Source of the DNA: Gyrodactylus bullatarudis
Taxonomy: Eukaryota > Platyhelminthes > Monogenea > Gyrodactylidea > Gyrodactylidae
NCBI GenBank assembly: GCA_012064415.1
Contig: SSNU01000021.1
Coordinates: 231,057-295,056, forward strand
Direction: 5' to 3'
DNA length: 64,000 nt
Position 1 is the first letter of the stretch; each line of letters starts with the position of its first letter. The notes under the pieces were generated by a model, which was not told the origin of the DNA, did not search any database, and worked only from the letters and a program-made list of their open reading frames with translations. Position numbers and translations under genes: made by a program. Positions 12,537 through 25,600 of the stretch are shown here, piece by piece.

Positions 12537-15500
12537 CTAGTTTTTATTCTTCCTATCAAGTATTTTGTTGATAAGGCAAACTCTAGCTTGCGTATAATTG
12601 GTACCGTGGGCGCAAACCTTTACACCATCTGGTAGAATAGCGTATAAAAATGTACCGTCATTTTCACCGGGTTTCGATTCTTCTTTGATTTCTAAATTGG
12701 GATATTGATGAACAAACATCCGTGTACGGTTCATAGGAATTTTCGATATAAAACTTTCTATAAAATAATTTAATTTTAGGATAGAAATAATTATATAAGA
12801 TTGCAAATTATACAGTTATTGAAAATTATTAGCAGGAGCAGATTCAATCAAAAAGGTATATATTATTATCATTGACTTAACATAACTTTTGAGTAGTAGA
12901 AAAATAAAAAGCTATTCCAGAACAAGGACTCGTTGAATGATTTTAAACAAAATAACAATTTCTTCTATATGTCTGATACAAAACTTTTTAAGTATTTCAA
13001 ATCTCTACGTTAGTAAGTTGTGAAGAAAACTCACCAAAAGTTGGCGCGATAAAATACCAAATAATCTTTAAAATCAAATCATGATTACAATCGGAGTCAA
13101 TGTATATCGCTCCAATTATTGCTTCCATTATATCAGCCAAAATTTTACTCTTAAGGTCAGAGGACCCTGCTTGGCTCATTGTCTAATAAAGATGAAGGAT
13201 AGTTATTAATACCGAGTACTTTTGTCTAGTTGATGTGAAACTTACCTCGATGTCAAATTGGATTTTTCCACATTCATCAATGAAATTATCAATCCTCTGT
13301 TTACATTCCTTATCGACAATAACATGATCAGAAATGCCATTCTTTACACTTATATAGGCCAAGTGAACATTGCTCACGACATGAGACCTTAAACAGGATA
13401 ATTGACCTGTAAAGAGTATAAGGTATTACATAGCAAAACAATCCGAATATATCAGAATGCTGTTGAATTCAAGTTCAATCAAATTAACCCTTAAATTGAT
13501 AGTCCCTTATCACACGTCATTTTAGCAACTCATTATCATTAATTCAAGCCTCAGAAAATACTTCGTTTACCACCCCCATTCGATAGGAAATTTATTAATC
13601 TCCTGGAAGACGCAAAGATCTTGGCTATATCATTCGTCAAAAACACGCTATACTAATTTAAAGAGAGTTGATTTTTTCGAAAAATTAATTCTTGTTCAAA
13701 ACGTCTTTTTGAAAACCTACTTCCCAGGGTTAAAGATAAAAAGTAAGGTAACTTTTATCAAAGAATTATACCTCTAGAATTCAAATATGCAATCGCCTGA
13801 ACTCTATGCGCTAAAGCTACAAAGATAACCTGTTTTTGGATCAAAAAATGACCAATTTTTTTATCGATAACAATAATTGCGTTGAAACAACTGTAGATTC
13901 TTAATCAGCGCATTCACAAACCATAGGATAGACAAAAGATTGAATGCGAGTCATGAAAAACAATTCTCTGGGACTTTAAGGGTAAAATCAATTAAAATAT
14001 GAAAAGAATGCATTTAGTTTGTTGAGTCTCATTGTTGATTGCTAAAATCTAAGGAGGCTGGACTCTTGACAACTAAAAAAAACAGAAAGATGCTAACTGT
14101 TAATAATTTTTTTCTTCTCATGACAGTTTTGGTCTGTCAAGTGATGATGCTGAAAAATAAAGTTTGATCTCTCGCAAACCTTGAAATCAACAAAAAAGTT
14201 CAACTCAAAATTGAAAAAAATAGAAAAATTGAAATATGATATGTCTCCTATTTTAACCAAAAACTTCATTTTCTTGAATCGGTTTTCAAAATATCTTTTG
14301 AAAATTTTAAGACCCTGAAGAAAAAATGAGATTTTTGTGAAAATAATAAATTCCCAAATTATTTGAGAATAGCTTTACTTTTTAAAATATATTCTATAAA
14401 GATATTTTATGATAATTTTGACTATTCGATTACAGTATTAGTTCAAATTTTTCCAAATCTGATCAAAGACAAGTACTGAGTTTTAAGATTAGGATAAGTG
14501 GATGAAGATTGGTGTGATTAAGGAAATCTTTGTCATTTATTACCTTTGTATCTAAATAAATCAAAAAAAAATTTGGGAAATACGCCACTCACCTGGTGAT
14601 AATAGTTTGAGCTTTGTGTAGATGATTTGGGCAGCAGCAAATCTCAATATGGCATCCCCAAAATACTCCAAGACCTCATAATTTCCAAAGTTACTGGAAT
14701 CCTTTGAGGATTTATGACACAAGGCTTGAAGAAGATTATTACGATTTTTAAATTTGTAGTGAAATATCTTTTCGATTGCATCACAATTTTCCCTGTAGTC
14801 TGGTATTAATTCAAAGGTTGTCTAAAAAGAGGGATTAAACTTTATCTTCATTTTATTACAATTTATGTATTTCGAAATAGGAAAATAAAATTGAAGAACT
14901 TACACTTATTTTGGAGATTTTAAACTTTTTATCCATATACTCAGTTATGAGATTTATCCAGCTTTTGTCCTTCTCAAAATTGATTCGGTATTTATCATTG
15001 ACTTGAAGTTTCAAATTAGTATTGTCTGAATAAATATTGAGCTTCGATGGACTGAGGGCAGCCTCTTCTTGATAACGAATAATTCCAAAGTAGCGTAAAA
15101 TTCTAAAAGCTCCTATGGCACCCATGAAGTAGAGGAAAACACCAGCAATCGATTCAACACAATCACTTATCGCTTTATTACTGACAATCTTAAAGAATCT
15201 TTCATCTTTTTTCTTTTCCATTATTGACTAAATATTAATAGAGAAAGTTAATTTTTCAGCCTTAATCTCTTTTTGTAGATTATCAAAAAGTAAGAATTTT
15301 TCCGAATTTTGAACCTGCATCAAGATTTTTCGATGAATTTTACTACGAGAAATGAAGAAATAAAGATTTTATAATAGTTTTTGCAATATTTCAAATAACA
15401 ATAGAACTCATAGAGAAAATAAATTATTTTTCACCTCTTAGGAGAAATGGAAAAAGCATGGAACACTGTCTGGGGAAAATAAAATTTTGTATTACCCTAC

Positions 15501-18500
15501 TAAAAATATAGTCAAGTTTGTTCAGCACAACAATCCTTTTCAACTAACCATGTCACTGGGAGCATATTTTGGTGGTAAATAACTCTTGTCAAGAGTATAT
15601 TTGTTTGTAAGAATTAAATTGAATATTCCCTTCTTAATTCCTTTATTAAAGAGATTTTGGTTTGATACTTTTTGATGGCTTAATCGTGTCAAATGCTCCT
15701 CGGTAAAGTCTGGATTATTAGCTATTGTATCAATAGTGTAGGCAAAATTGATAACTGAATCTCCGAGCCATTCAAGAGATTCAAGATTGAACATTGTATC
15801 GACATTGGTCAGGCTAACAGCAGTCATTAAATGACCTGTTTCTATGGTCAATTTATCTAAGCATCCGTTCATAATTTGACTTTCTTGAACATTTTCCTAT
15901 GGATTATTAAAATATTAAATAATACCTCTCTATAATATTTACTTCCATTCTTGATGAGCTCTTGGTTAATTTCGTAATCAGCTTTTGTATAGCCAACAGT
16001 TATATTTTCTTCTTCTCTGTTTAGATCGACAAGTTTATTCTTTCTGGCCTTGGGCAATTCATTGAAGTAGAGACGACTTTTACAAAAATTAAGACGATCC
16101 TGAACTTTGACTTGACCGTTGGGTATTCCATCAAACTTGATTGAAAGAAGGTTATAAAATAGAAAGCTTACCTGAGAGAAACTCGTATCGAGTACATGTT
16201 TTCCATGAACCTCTGGATACATAGCTACTTGGAGATGAGTGTTAAAAGTATCAATGTATAGGCATTTCTCAAGATTTTGAAGAATATGTGGAACCATGAA
16301 TAATTGATAGGCAATCCAGGCTAGAAAATATAAATTACTAATTTTTCCTACCTGGAATTGGATGTACCTGAATCAGGTATGCAGGCATATCAAGCGATTC
16401 TAGTTTGGCTTCTCGATCCGTATGACCATAGGATGAGTTGGAGGCTCCCCTATTCCTGCTTATGCGAGTTATTTTTGGGAAAGGTCTTTTGGCTTCTCCG
16501 ATAGGTGGATCAAGTGGATCTAGATTACATTTTGAACTGAAAAAATTGACAGTAAACTATAATTACATACATCATTTTGCTATAGAGAAATTGATGATAA
16601 CTTTCGTCAAATGAGGCCTTTGGATGTTTTGTAAGAGCGTTCAAATCATTTTGAATGTCAGTACAGACAAAAACGCCCAAATCACTTGGATTTGAGTTTG
16701 TTGGTTTCACCATACGACCCTTCCAATCTTCTTCTTTTAACTGATTAAGTCTGATGTCACTCTTGGTAAGGATTCCTGTCGGTGATAAATTCACCATCTC
16801 CGAAGAATAATTACAGTCCAAAGTTACTGATCGAGACTCATGCCATTTCATGAGATCCTCAATCATTTCCCAATATAGCTCTTGAGCTAAAATTAATAAC
16901 ACAGTATAGTGAATTTAAAATGCATAAGTCTTTCGCATTAAGTCCAGAAGCAATTTTTGCATGCTTGATAATCTAATACATTATTAAACTATTATAATAG
17001 TACCAGTTAGATGAATAAGAAGTCATTATTAAAAAGTAAGAAGAAAATGAGTTTACTTTCAACTTTTTAATGATGATTTTATGCAACAAGAGAGATCGAA
17101 AAAATTATTTAGAATGACGAGATTCAAGGACAAAAAATAGGCCACAAAATGATCTCAGTAAAGCTTGAAAAAATGTTTCTTTTTTATTAATTTTTCAATT
17201 AATAAATACTTTTAATCCACTCTCGAACAATAAGTGGTCTTATATAAATGTTTAGGAAAATGTTTTATCAACAATTATTCCATTATACCGGAATCTGAAA
17301 AGATGGCAGTAAAAGTAGATTTAATCGGAATTGAGTAACATCAACCAATTACCAAAGCCTCTTACAGACGATTCGATAATGAGATACTTGTAATCAAGTT
17401 GGTATTATTCCAATCAAATCTCTTTTTATTAAAATTCTATGAATAAATATTTGACCTCGTTTAAAAAAATTTTGTCTGGAATTTCTAATTCTAAAAATAG
17501 TTTAGGTTTAAAAGAATCTTTGAACAAGGTTTGTATTTAGCTTACTTTCCAAGTTGTAGAAAGATATGAGGCAATTTATTCTGGATTCATTTGGATTCAT
17601 TAGCAAATCTTTGATCATTTTTGTATTACTTCCTATCATTTCTCTGGTGAAGACTTCCCCAAAGAAATTCCAATTGAAAAGGCAATTACTAATCACTTCA
17701 TGGATAGTTTCCAACATTTCAATTTGTGAGGATTCAAGCTCAACCTTTTTCTTGACCTGTACCTGCTTGAATATAACTCGGTGCATAGCTGTTTTTTGAT
17801 ATAGGGGAAATCTGCAGACAAAATCACTCTTTGTAATTGGTTTGTTGAATATGAAACATGGACAATAATGAGTGTAGGTGAAAGAATTTTCTGGAATTCC
17901 ATTAGATTTTTCTATCAGACTCGGAATTGGAAATCGACATGTGTAAACATAATACGTGGACCCTGGCGCAAGGTTCTCTTGATATGGATAAGAGAGACAT
18001 CTGACTCTCTTTTATGGAAAAGATTAAATTATAAAAAATTTAATTCAAGAGAAATCAACTCACTTCAATTTCAACAGTGTTCTTATGCTTGAATGAAAAG
18101 TTGTTCGTCTGAATTTTGGGCTTTGTATCTTTTTTAGTTTCGATCTTGAGCTTTTTGTTTTTTGGGTTTGCATCCTTTTTGGATTTAATTGCAAGTAAAT
18201 GCATATTTTTTTCCACTTTTGAGTGGATAACATTATCTGGTATGTTTTCCTTTTGATTATTATGATCAATGTCCATAGGTTGATCTTTTTTGCCTAGATT
18301 GTTTAAAATATATTCAGTGATTTTTGAGCTATTCAACTGAAAAGAATCATCTAAAAATTCGATTATTTGCAGGTATAAACAAATCTTTTTTTCAATTTCT
18401 TCAATTGCCTGGTTCAATCGTGAATGTCTAGCTGACTACAGAGATATTTAATTGAAAAAATTACTTCAAAAACAGCTGTAATCTTGTAGTTGGATGGGAA

Positions 18501-19527
18501 TTGAGCTCCTACTTTGAATTCGGAATCAGATTGAAGGATTTTGTAGTCAATATTGGTTTCTTCGTCACACATGATTGTTCGATTATAAAATTTGATAAAT
18601 CTAAAATTAGATTAGATTTTTGAACATACTCTAATAAAACTTTATGGGAGTCCCTGTTACTAGTATCAGTTTTTTTCAAATTTCTATTATGTATTTCAAT
18701 TTTTCGATTTATATTGATCTTGTCTCCACTTGTAATGATTATGGTAATCAAAGACTGATCGAAGACAGTTGTAGAGTTTGGAACAAAAGTGTATAGAACT
18801 TGATCAAATTTCAGCTTGAAATTACTGAATTCAAATGGCTCCGTAATTATGTGAATTAAAGAAGAATGATTTTGCACCATTTTTTTGAAAGAATTTTCAG
18901 CAATAATCTTCTGACAAAAATTTTCAGTTTTAATCTGATTGTTCAAGGTCAAACATGGTAATTGAGTGATGGAAGGCACAACTAAATGTGAAACTTGTGT
19001 AATAAAATGCGTCATAATAAATGCAACATCAATATTGTCAACAACTACGAGAATCCTCGAACTATTGAGGACAAAATTGGAAATAGTTTCGAATAAAACT
19101 GTGAGCTTAGGAGTTGATGGGAAATCGGGAAATATTCCAGAACCTGATTTACTGAGACCTTTTATTCCTGATTGCATTAAAATTATGAGTTCATTTAATA
19201 AGGAAATTAAGTATTCCTCTTTCTTGAAAAACTCTTCAATATACATTAATAACAGAGAGAGATACTTAAAAATAAATAAATTTTTTTTACTTCTTTAGCA
19301 AACCAGGCACCATAATTGTTGAAGATGTATTCTATTTCAAGTTTTAAATGCAGACGATTTTTAATTTCAGACACAAGCTTATTCCATAGAAGATTTGATT
19401 TCAAAATATCAAAATTGATGGGCTGATCGGGTTCGCAATATATTATATTGAACTTATTGGCTGACATGATTATGGTTGATAGTGAATCATTCAAAAGAAA
19501 TTGAAATTGTAAAAAATCATAAACCAT
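12537..19527 (-). CDS. Dicer A: RNase III-competent Dicer lacking the first helicase domain
   Basis: Fifteen exons read from 19527 down: 19291-19527, 18630-19264, 18465-18600, 18064-18435, 17546-18008, 16571-16886, 16352-16536, 16172-16320, 15926-16135, 15549-15896, 14904-15227, 14593-14821, 13246-13406, 13035-13182 and 12537-12757. All phases fit and give 1377 residues. Order: end of the helicase insertion and a degenerate second helicase domain (1-290), dimerisation fold (about 291-380, AQFPSNYKITAVFE), platform and PAZ (461-900), RNase IIIa, RNase IIIb, dsRBD (about 1305-1377). RNase IIIa keeps NLESLEWLGDSV (E940, E943, D947) and SDCVES (D1039, E1042). RNase IIIb keeps YEVLEYFGDAI (E1174, E1177, D1181) and ADIMEA (D1272, E1275). 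No DExH domain precedes the ATG; an in-frame stop lies just upstream. It should cut dsRNA without ATP-driven translocation, which is inference. Confidence 0.88.
13553..13985 (+). repeat. Dispersed repeat in Dicer A intron
   Basis: This is an inverted copy of 6540-6900 in the TRPA intron, sharing CCACCCCCATTCGATAGGAA and CATAGGATAGACAAAA. It lies in the 13407-14592 intron of Dicer A. No coding content is recognised. Confidence 0.65.
14150..14365. repeat. Foldback-family fragment in Dicer A intron
   Basis: The segment has the family sequence CTCTCGCAAACC..TTGAAATCAACAAAAA..TTCAACTCAAA followed by GACCCTGAAG and a terminus like AAATAATAAATTCCC. It resembles half of the palindrome at 27.5-28.2 kb. 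It is a degraded single arm. Confidence 0.4.
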
Positions 19528-19640
19528 AAAACAAAATCTTAAACTTTGATTTGAAATTTAGGATTTGTTTTATCTAATTGCCAGAGAAATTCTGCCATTT
19601 TAATCAACGACACAACCTCGCCGATCCTCATTACTCGATA
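19528..19640. promoter_or_regulatory. Bidirectional promoter region between the two Dicer genes
   Basis: Only 113 bp separate the Dicer A ATG (minus, 19527) from the first in-frame Dicer B ATG (plus, 19641). The Dicer B frame is open back to 19578, so its first exon may begin with an acceptor near 19584 and a short upstream exon. No TATA box stands out. The spacing implies a shared core promoter and coupled transcription. Confidence 0.55.
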
Positions 19641-22600
19641 ATGGACTACGCTAATATATTAGCATCAAGTGGAAATATTTTGGTATCTTATCCGTCTGAT
19701 ATTAACAAACGAGAAATTGTTTCAAAGCTAGTTTCTAAAGAACTCGAATCCAAGAAAAAAGATAACATCTTAATCGTTACAAAAAATAGTAAGATGCTCA
19801 TCATTAATGCATTTTAGAATCTTCTGTTGAAACAATAGATAACTTTTTAAGAAAAGAAAATAACTGTCAAACAATAAAATACCTATCTAATAATGCTATC
19901 GAAACCTATGAATTCGTGAGTAACAATTTCCTTATTATTATCATATTAGAATTTGGATAGTTTCGCTCGCGTTCACATATTTCAAGACTCTTTTTTATCT
20001 AATGCTCTTAATCATAACGTAATATCCCTCTCTCGATTCTCTCTGATGATTCTGTACGAGTGTAAAGAAGCGAGTTTTGATAATGTCTCCTCCTTAACAT
20101 CAATTTGCTATCATTACTCTCTGATGACTCAAGAAAAGCCTAGAATAATTGCGCTGACATCTGTTACCTCAAAGGATGCCCTAGAATCTATTGAACCCGT
20201 TGTACAATCTCGTCTATGCCATAGACCGGAAGATTTGAACTTTGAAGAAAAGACAATTATTGTCGATGAAATCCCATTGACTGACAAAAGCGTGCACAAC
20301 ATTCATAACCTCATTAGCACTCTTCAAGACCATTTAACTCAAAATATGGAATTTATCAAGAAACTCGATCCGAATTATGTTAAAACTCTTCGAAATGCTA
20401 TACACATCATGTATAAATATTTGAAAGAATTTGGAGTCTGGTGTCTTTATGAATATCTTAGTGTTTTCTCGAAAACTCTCCGTAAAATAAAACATTCTGA
20501 TCCCATAGTAATTGAAGATCATTTGACAATTATCCAAAGGATTTCCGAATTTATTAAAGACAATTTTGATTTAAACGACGTTCATAAGGAACCAATTTCA
20601 TCAAAAAAAATTACCTCAATGATGGTAAAGATTGCTGAACATCAAAAGCAGTGCAAGCATGACAAATTTAGATGCGTTGTTGTTGTTGATACAAAACTGT
20701 GTGCTCTAGTAATCTCAAAGTTGATCAACAAAATGACTAAAAATGATCTACGAGCTGATTTTTTGGTTAGTCATAATTCAATTTGTGAATATGTCTATAT
20801 GACGGAAGTTCGTCAAATCAAGTTGATGCAAGACTTTAACGCTGGCGTCTTCAATATACTCGTATCGACGGATGTTGCCGATGAAATATCTACAAAGTGT
20901 CCTTGTGATCTGGTATTATCCTTGAATTTGTACCAGAATCATGAAAAATATTCTTTTCTCAAGAGCTGGTTACGGTTAAGCAAAGCTACTTTGATTCATT
21001 TTTCCAATAACTCTACCAAATCATCAAATATTCTAACTAACTTACATCGATCTACGAGTGTGAATCAACCTATGAATAGCTGGGAATATTCAATGATTGT
21101 TCGAACATCTAAAATGCCTTTAGGTCAAAATGGACCCATGATTACTCTTGAGAACGGTGTTTCAATAGTTGATAAGTAAGTCTTTTCTTTACATCTATTT
21201 CAACATGGTCCAAATAATTGCTCTATTAGATTTCTTAGTAAAGTTAAAAAAGTATTGAAACTGGGACGCGCTAATTTTGATGTCAAGAATCACGATGTTG
21301 AACTAAATGGAACTACTTCTTATGTGACGCGTGTAAAACTACCCGACTGTATCCCTCTCGGAAAATCATTTACAAGTCTTCTCCTTCCGACAAAGTATGA
21401 TTCAATCCGAAGTGCTAAAGTATGCCTTGCCCAATATCTTTTCGAAATCGGTATGTGATTTGCTAAATTAATTGTAATCTTAAACAATTCAAATAAATTT
21501 AAATTTAGGTTTATTGGATTCCAATTTATTTCTACGACAAGAACTGGTGGAAGAATACATTCAAAAGAATTCCCTGAACAGATCTTGTAGAAAAAGTAAT
21601 CGATCATACAGTGGAAACGAAATTTCAAGAATAACTGAATTATCTCAGCGTTTGTCTGAACATTCTCTGTCTCAAGATAGAAGCAAACCAAATATTCTCT
21701 CTGCTGACGATGTAAAACAAGAATACACTGTTGACTTGGACAGTGAAATGGAAGTGGATGCCTCAAGTCAAACTACAAAGCCTCAAATTTCGATTCAAGA
21801 TAATCACGAAGAACCTATTTTAAGTGTTCAACCCAACTGTATCAATAGAATACACCAGCTTAGTATTAAAGAAGAAAATGAACCTTCAGTATATGACATG
21901 TACAAGTCGCGAAGTGACTCGAATAAACATGTAAAAATTAAAGTTGAAAAGATGGAGGCTAGTGAACATTCATATCATAATGATCAAGAAATCTCCATCA
22001 AGAAGAATGAATCTTACAAGTACAACGAAACACCAAAATCTCTTAAAGACAAGACATTTTTTGATTTTAATTCCTTCAATGCCTCTCAACCTTTTAACAA
22101 TAGTACAAACATTCCAAATAATTGTCAAATTGATCTCGTGAATGAAGATAAAATTCAAGAACTTGCAAAAGATAACCATTCCAGCCATTCTGACCAAAAG
22201 TCTAGAAGTAGATCTCACAGTAGAAAGAGCGACGAAATCAAAAAACGCCAACTTGTAGTTTATAACTCTTGGTTCGAGAACGACGATGAGCAAGGTAAAA
22301 CGAACTCAAATAATAAACAAAAATTTGTTGGTGAAAGGATGAACACACGAGGAGATGTTCACGATGAAAATAACTCTAAAAGGGAGACAAGATCAAGTAG
22401 AAGTAGAACCCGTAACAATCCAGAACAAAAGTTCCTAGATCAAAATAACAACGTTGTTGATGATAACCAAAGACATACTAGAAGTCGGAGTAAGAATCGC
22501 AATCCGTTTTCCTCTGAACCAAATAGTCAGCACGAGAGAAATAATAGAAGCAAAAGTCGTCCACATGATAGAAAAAATCAGCCTGTGAATCGATATATAG

Positions 22601-25600
22601 ACCTTGATAAGGCTAAAGATGATGAAACAATAAATAATCAGTTTGCAAATGGTCATTTTAGAAATCAGCCTCAAACTGAGAAAATATTCGATCGTGGGAA
22701 CAATGACCAGCATGTTGATTGTCGATCTGCTCAAAGTAAAGGCCATTTAAATGAAAATCCTTTTGGCTCTAATCAAGGAAATCAATATCCGGATCGTAGA
22801 GCAGCTCGTAGCAAAATTCGTCCTCCAGGTGATAATCCATTTGGCTTCAATCAAGGAAATCAATATTCTGACGGTAGATCATCACGAAGCAAAAGTCGTC
22901 CTCCAGCCGATAATCCATTTGGCTCCAATCAAGGAAATCAATATCCTGATCGCAGAGCAGCTCGTAGCAAAAGTCGTCCTCCAGGTGATAATCCGTTTAA
23001 CACTGTGAATGAAAGATCATCACGAAGCAAGAGTCGTCCTCCAGCCGATAATCCATTTGGCTCCAATCAAGGAAATCAATATCCTGATCGCAGAGCAGCT
23101 CGTAGCAAAAGTCGTCCTCCAGGTGATAATCCATTTCGCTTTGTTAATAATAGAGGTCATTATGATAGCATATCATCACGAAGCAAGAGTCGTCCTCCAG
23201 CCGATAATTTATTTGGCTCCAATCAAGGAAATCAATATCCTGATCGCAGAGCAGCTCGTAGCAAAAGTCGTCCTCCCGCTGATAATCCTTTTGGCTCTAA
23301 TCAAGGAAATCAATATCCTGATCGTAGAGCAGCTCGTAGCAAAAGTCGTCCACCAGCCGATAATCTATTTGGCTTCAATCAAGGAAATCAGTATTCTGAC
23401 GGTAGATCATCACGAAGCAAAAGTCGTCCTCCAACTGAAAATCCATTTGGCTCCAATCAAGGAAATCAATATCCTGATCGTAGAGCAGCTCGTAGTAATA
23501 GTCGTCCACCGTTTAATAAAAGAAATAATCGAAGTAGAAGTAGATCAACGAATCGTTCAAGAAGTCGAGGTCATCATAATTCTGGTAAAAATCAACAGCA
23601 TCCTCAAAATACTCAATTATGGAAGAATGAATTCAATAGACGTCGCATGACCAGTGAAGAAAGAGTTCCTCTACAATCTGATAATCGAGCACGGAGCATA
23701 AGTCGGGATCCTGTTTCTAGAGGACCCAGTTTGAATCGAGAAGATACCGATGCTGTTACTGAGGAAAACCGGTTTCCCAGAACTCAGTCAGGTAAAACTG
23801 AAAATTCTCAAGAAACTTTAAATACTAACAACTATCGGCAAAGGTACAACACAGGTCCAATGCGAGGTTTCAATAAACAAGAAATGAGTGAGAAAACCGA
23901 TACTCGTCCTTGTGCTGATGCGAAATCAATGGCTAGAAATTCTTTACCTCTTCGATACACTAGGCCTGTTATACCAGATATAAATAATTTTAGGCCTAAA
24001 AATCCATCAATGGAGAGACTGGACGAAATTAATACAATCAGGCCAAATGGAATGCAAGAGAATATTATTTATGATCCAAGATTCGAAAGACCAAGAATGA
24101 ATTGGAATCCTTCCTTCTTAATGAGGCCCCCATTGAATTTCATGAGATTCCCACCTCCTCAAATGCCATTTAATCGAATGCCTATGAGAAATCCTAATCC
24201 TCGCTACAATTTCAATGGAAACACTCCAATGCCAGAGAAAGGAATATTCCGTGGCATTCAAACGACAGACTTTTCCGAGAGCACTCCAATGCCACCAAAA
24301 CAAATCAACAATGAGCGAAAAAATGTTGAATCCTTTATTGCCCATGATGCACCAAATGATACTACAAAACTGAAAAAGAGACATTCTAGTGGAATCTTGA
24401 TTAATGATCACAACAATAACAGCATAAATAATAATAATACTAATACCTTATCGCAAAATGAAGCCATTAAAGAAATTGAAAATCGAGAAGAAAGGAAACC
24501 AAGTTCATCCTCTGTAGTTAGCCGCGAGTCAGGCTACGAATCAGATCAAGATAATTCCCTCAAGAAGAAGCCTAGAGACTATCCAATCCAAAAAGCATAT
24601 TGCCTCAGCTATCCTTATCAAAAGAATATCGAACCTCATACAAACTACTTTGTGTATCGCATGAACTTTGTCGATCCTAATGTCATGGCTTGTATTAGTG
24701 AACTGCCTAGAGGTGCTTTCACTTCAACATCTCACGAAATTGTTTTCCTCTTTAGTTCAAAAATCAGCAAGGAAGCACTCGTCTCAAGATTTCCATTCTA
24801 TTTTTCTCTTTCAATGTACAGGGCCACATTCGAAATGGTTAGACAATCTGACGACTTGAATGCTAGCCAGATTAACATGCTCAAAAGATCGCATAAGATA
24901 CTCACTTCAATGACATTCAACCACATTGCTTATGGCAATGAATTTAACAAAGCCTTCCCTGATAATCCATACGATAGAGATTTAGAGGAAGACCCTGAAA
25001 AATCCAGAATCAATTGTCTAATATCTGTTTTTGATGTCGCTAGTGAGTTCAACATTCTTTAGTACAAATTTGTTCGTGAATTTTTAAATTTCAATTATAG
25101 GAAAAACAATTGACTGGGATTTGCTCAATGATCTTCTTTCCTGGCAACGCTACAATGAAAACCCTGATGACCTTCGTTATTCAACTCAAGAACAGGTTAT
25201 ATCGAGATCTGGAATCTGTCGTCATAGTCTTCGCTTAAATCAACTACCCGTTCATCATTGGCAAGGAAGAGTGGTTAAACCCATATTCGTGAAAGAAAAC
25301 AAGGGTGCTTTCCTTTGTCATGGTACATCTCCAGACAATTTAACACCTCAGACCATGATTACAACCAAGAACGATCATTATCAAAATATCAATTTTCATC
25401 AGCATTGTTTTTATCAAAATGAGGAGCTCCTTTCCAGTTATGGCTATTCACCCAACTCAATACCTGAAAGAGAGCGAACCTCGTCTCTCGCCAATGTTTG
25501 TCGAATTTCACGCAACAAGAGCTGTTCAAATCCAAGTACTGGCCACAAAATGAAACCACCTGAAATGCCTAAATGTTACGAATATCCTGCATACTTCCTC

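Noticed and set aside
18509..19246. A 245-residue open frame on the minus strand
   Set aside because: Its last 30 residues come from reading through a 29-bp intron (18601-18629). Splicing restores the Dicer dimerisation fold (FIKFYNRT, AQFPSNYKI).
22754..23514. CRISPR-like periodic repeats
   Set aside because: The 78-bp period is coding, with synonymous variation and no spacers; the genome is eukaryotic.
22751..23650. Long alternative-frame open reading frames (85 and 213 residues, repeats of EINILI and KVVLQ)
   Set aside because: They are the +1 frame of the Dicer B tandem repeat; stop-free only because the repeat unit length is divisible by three.
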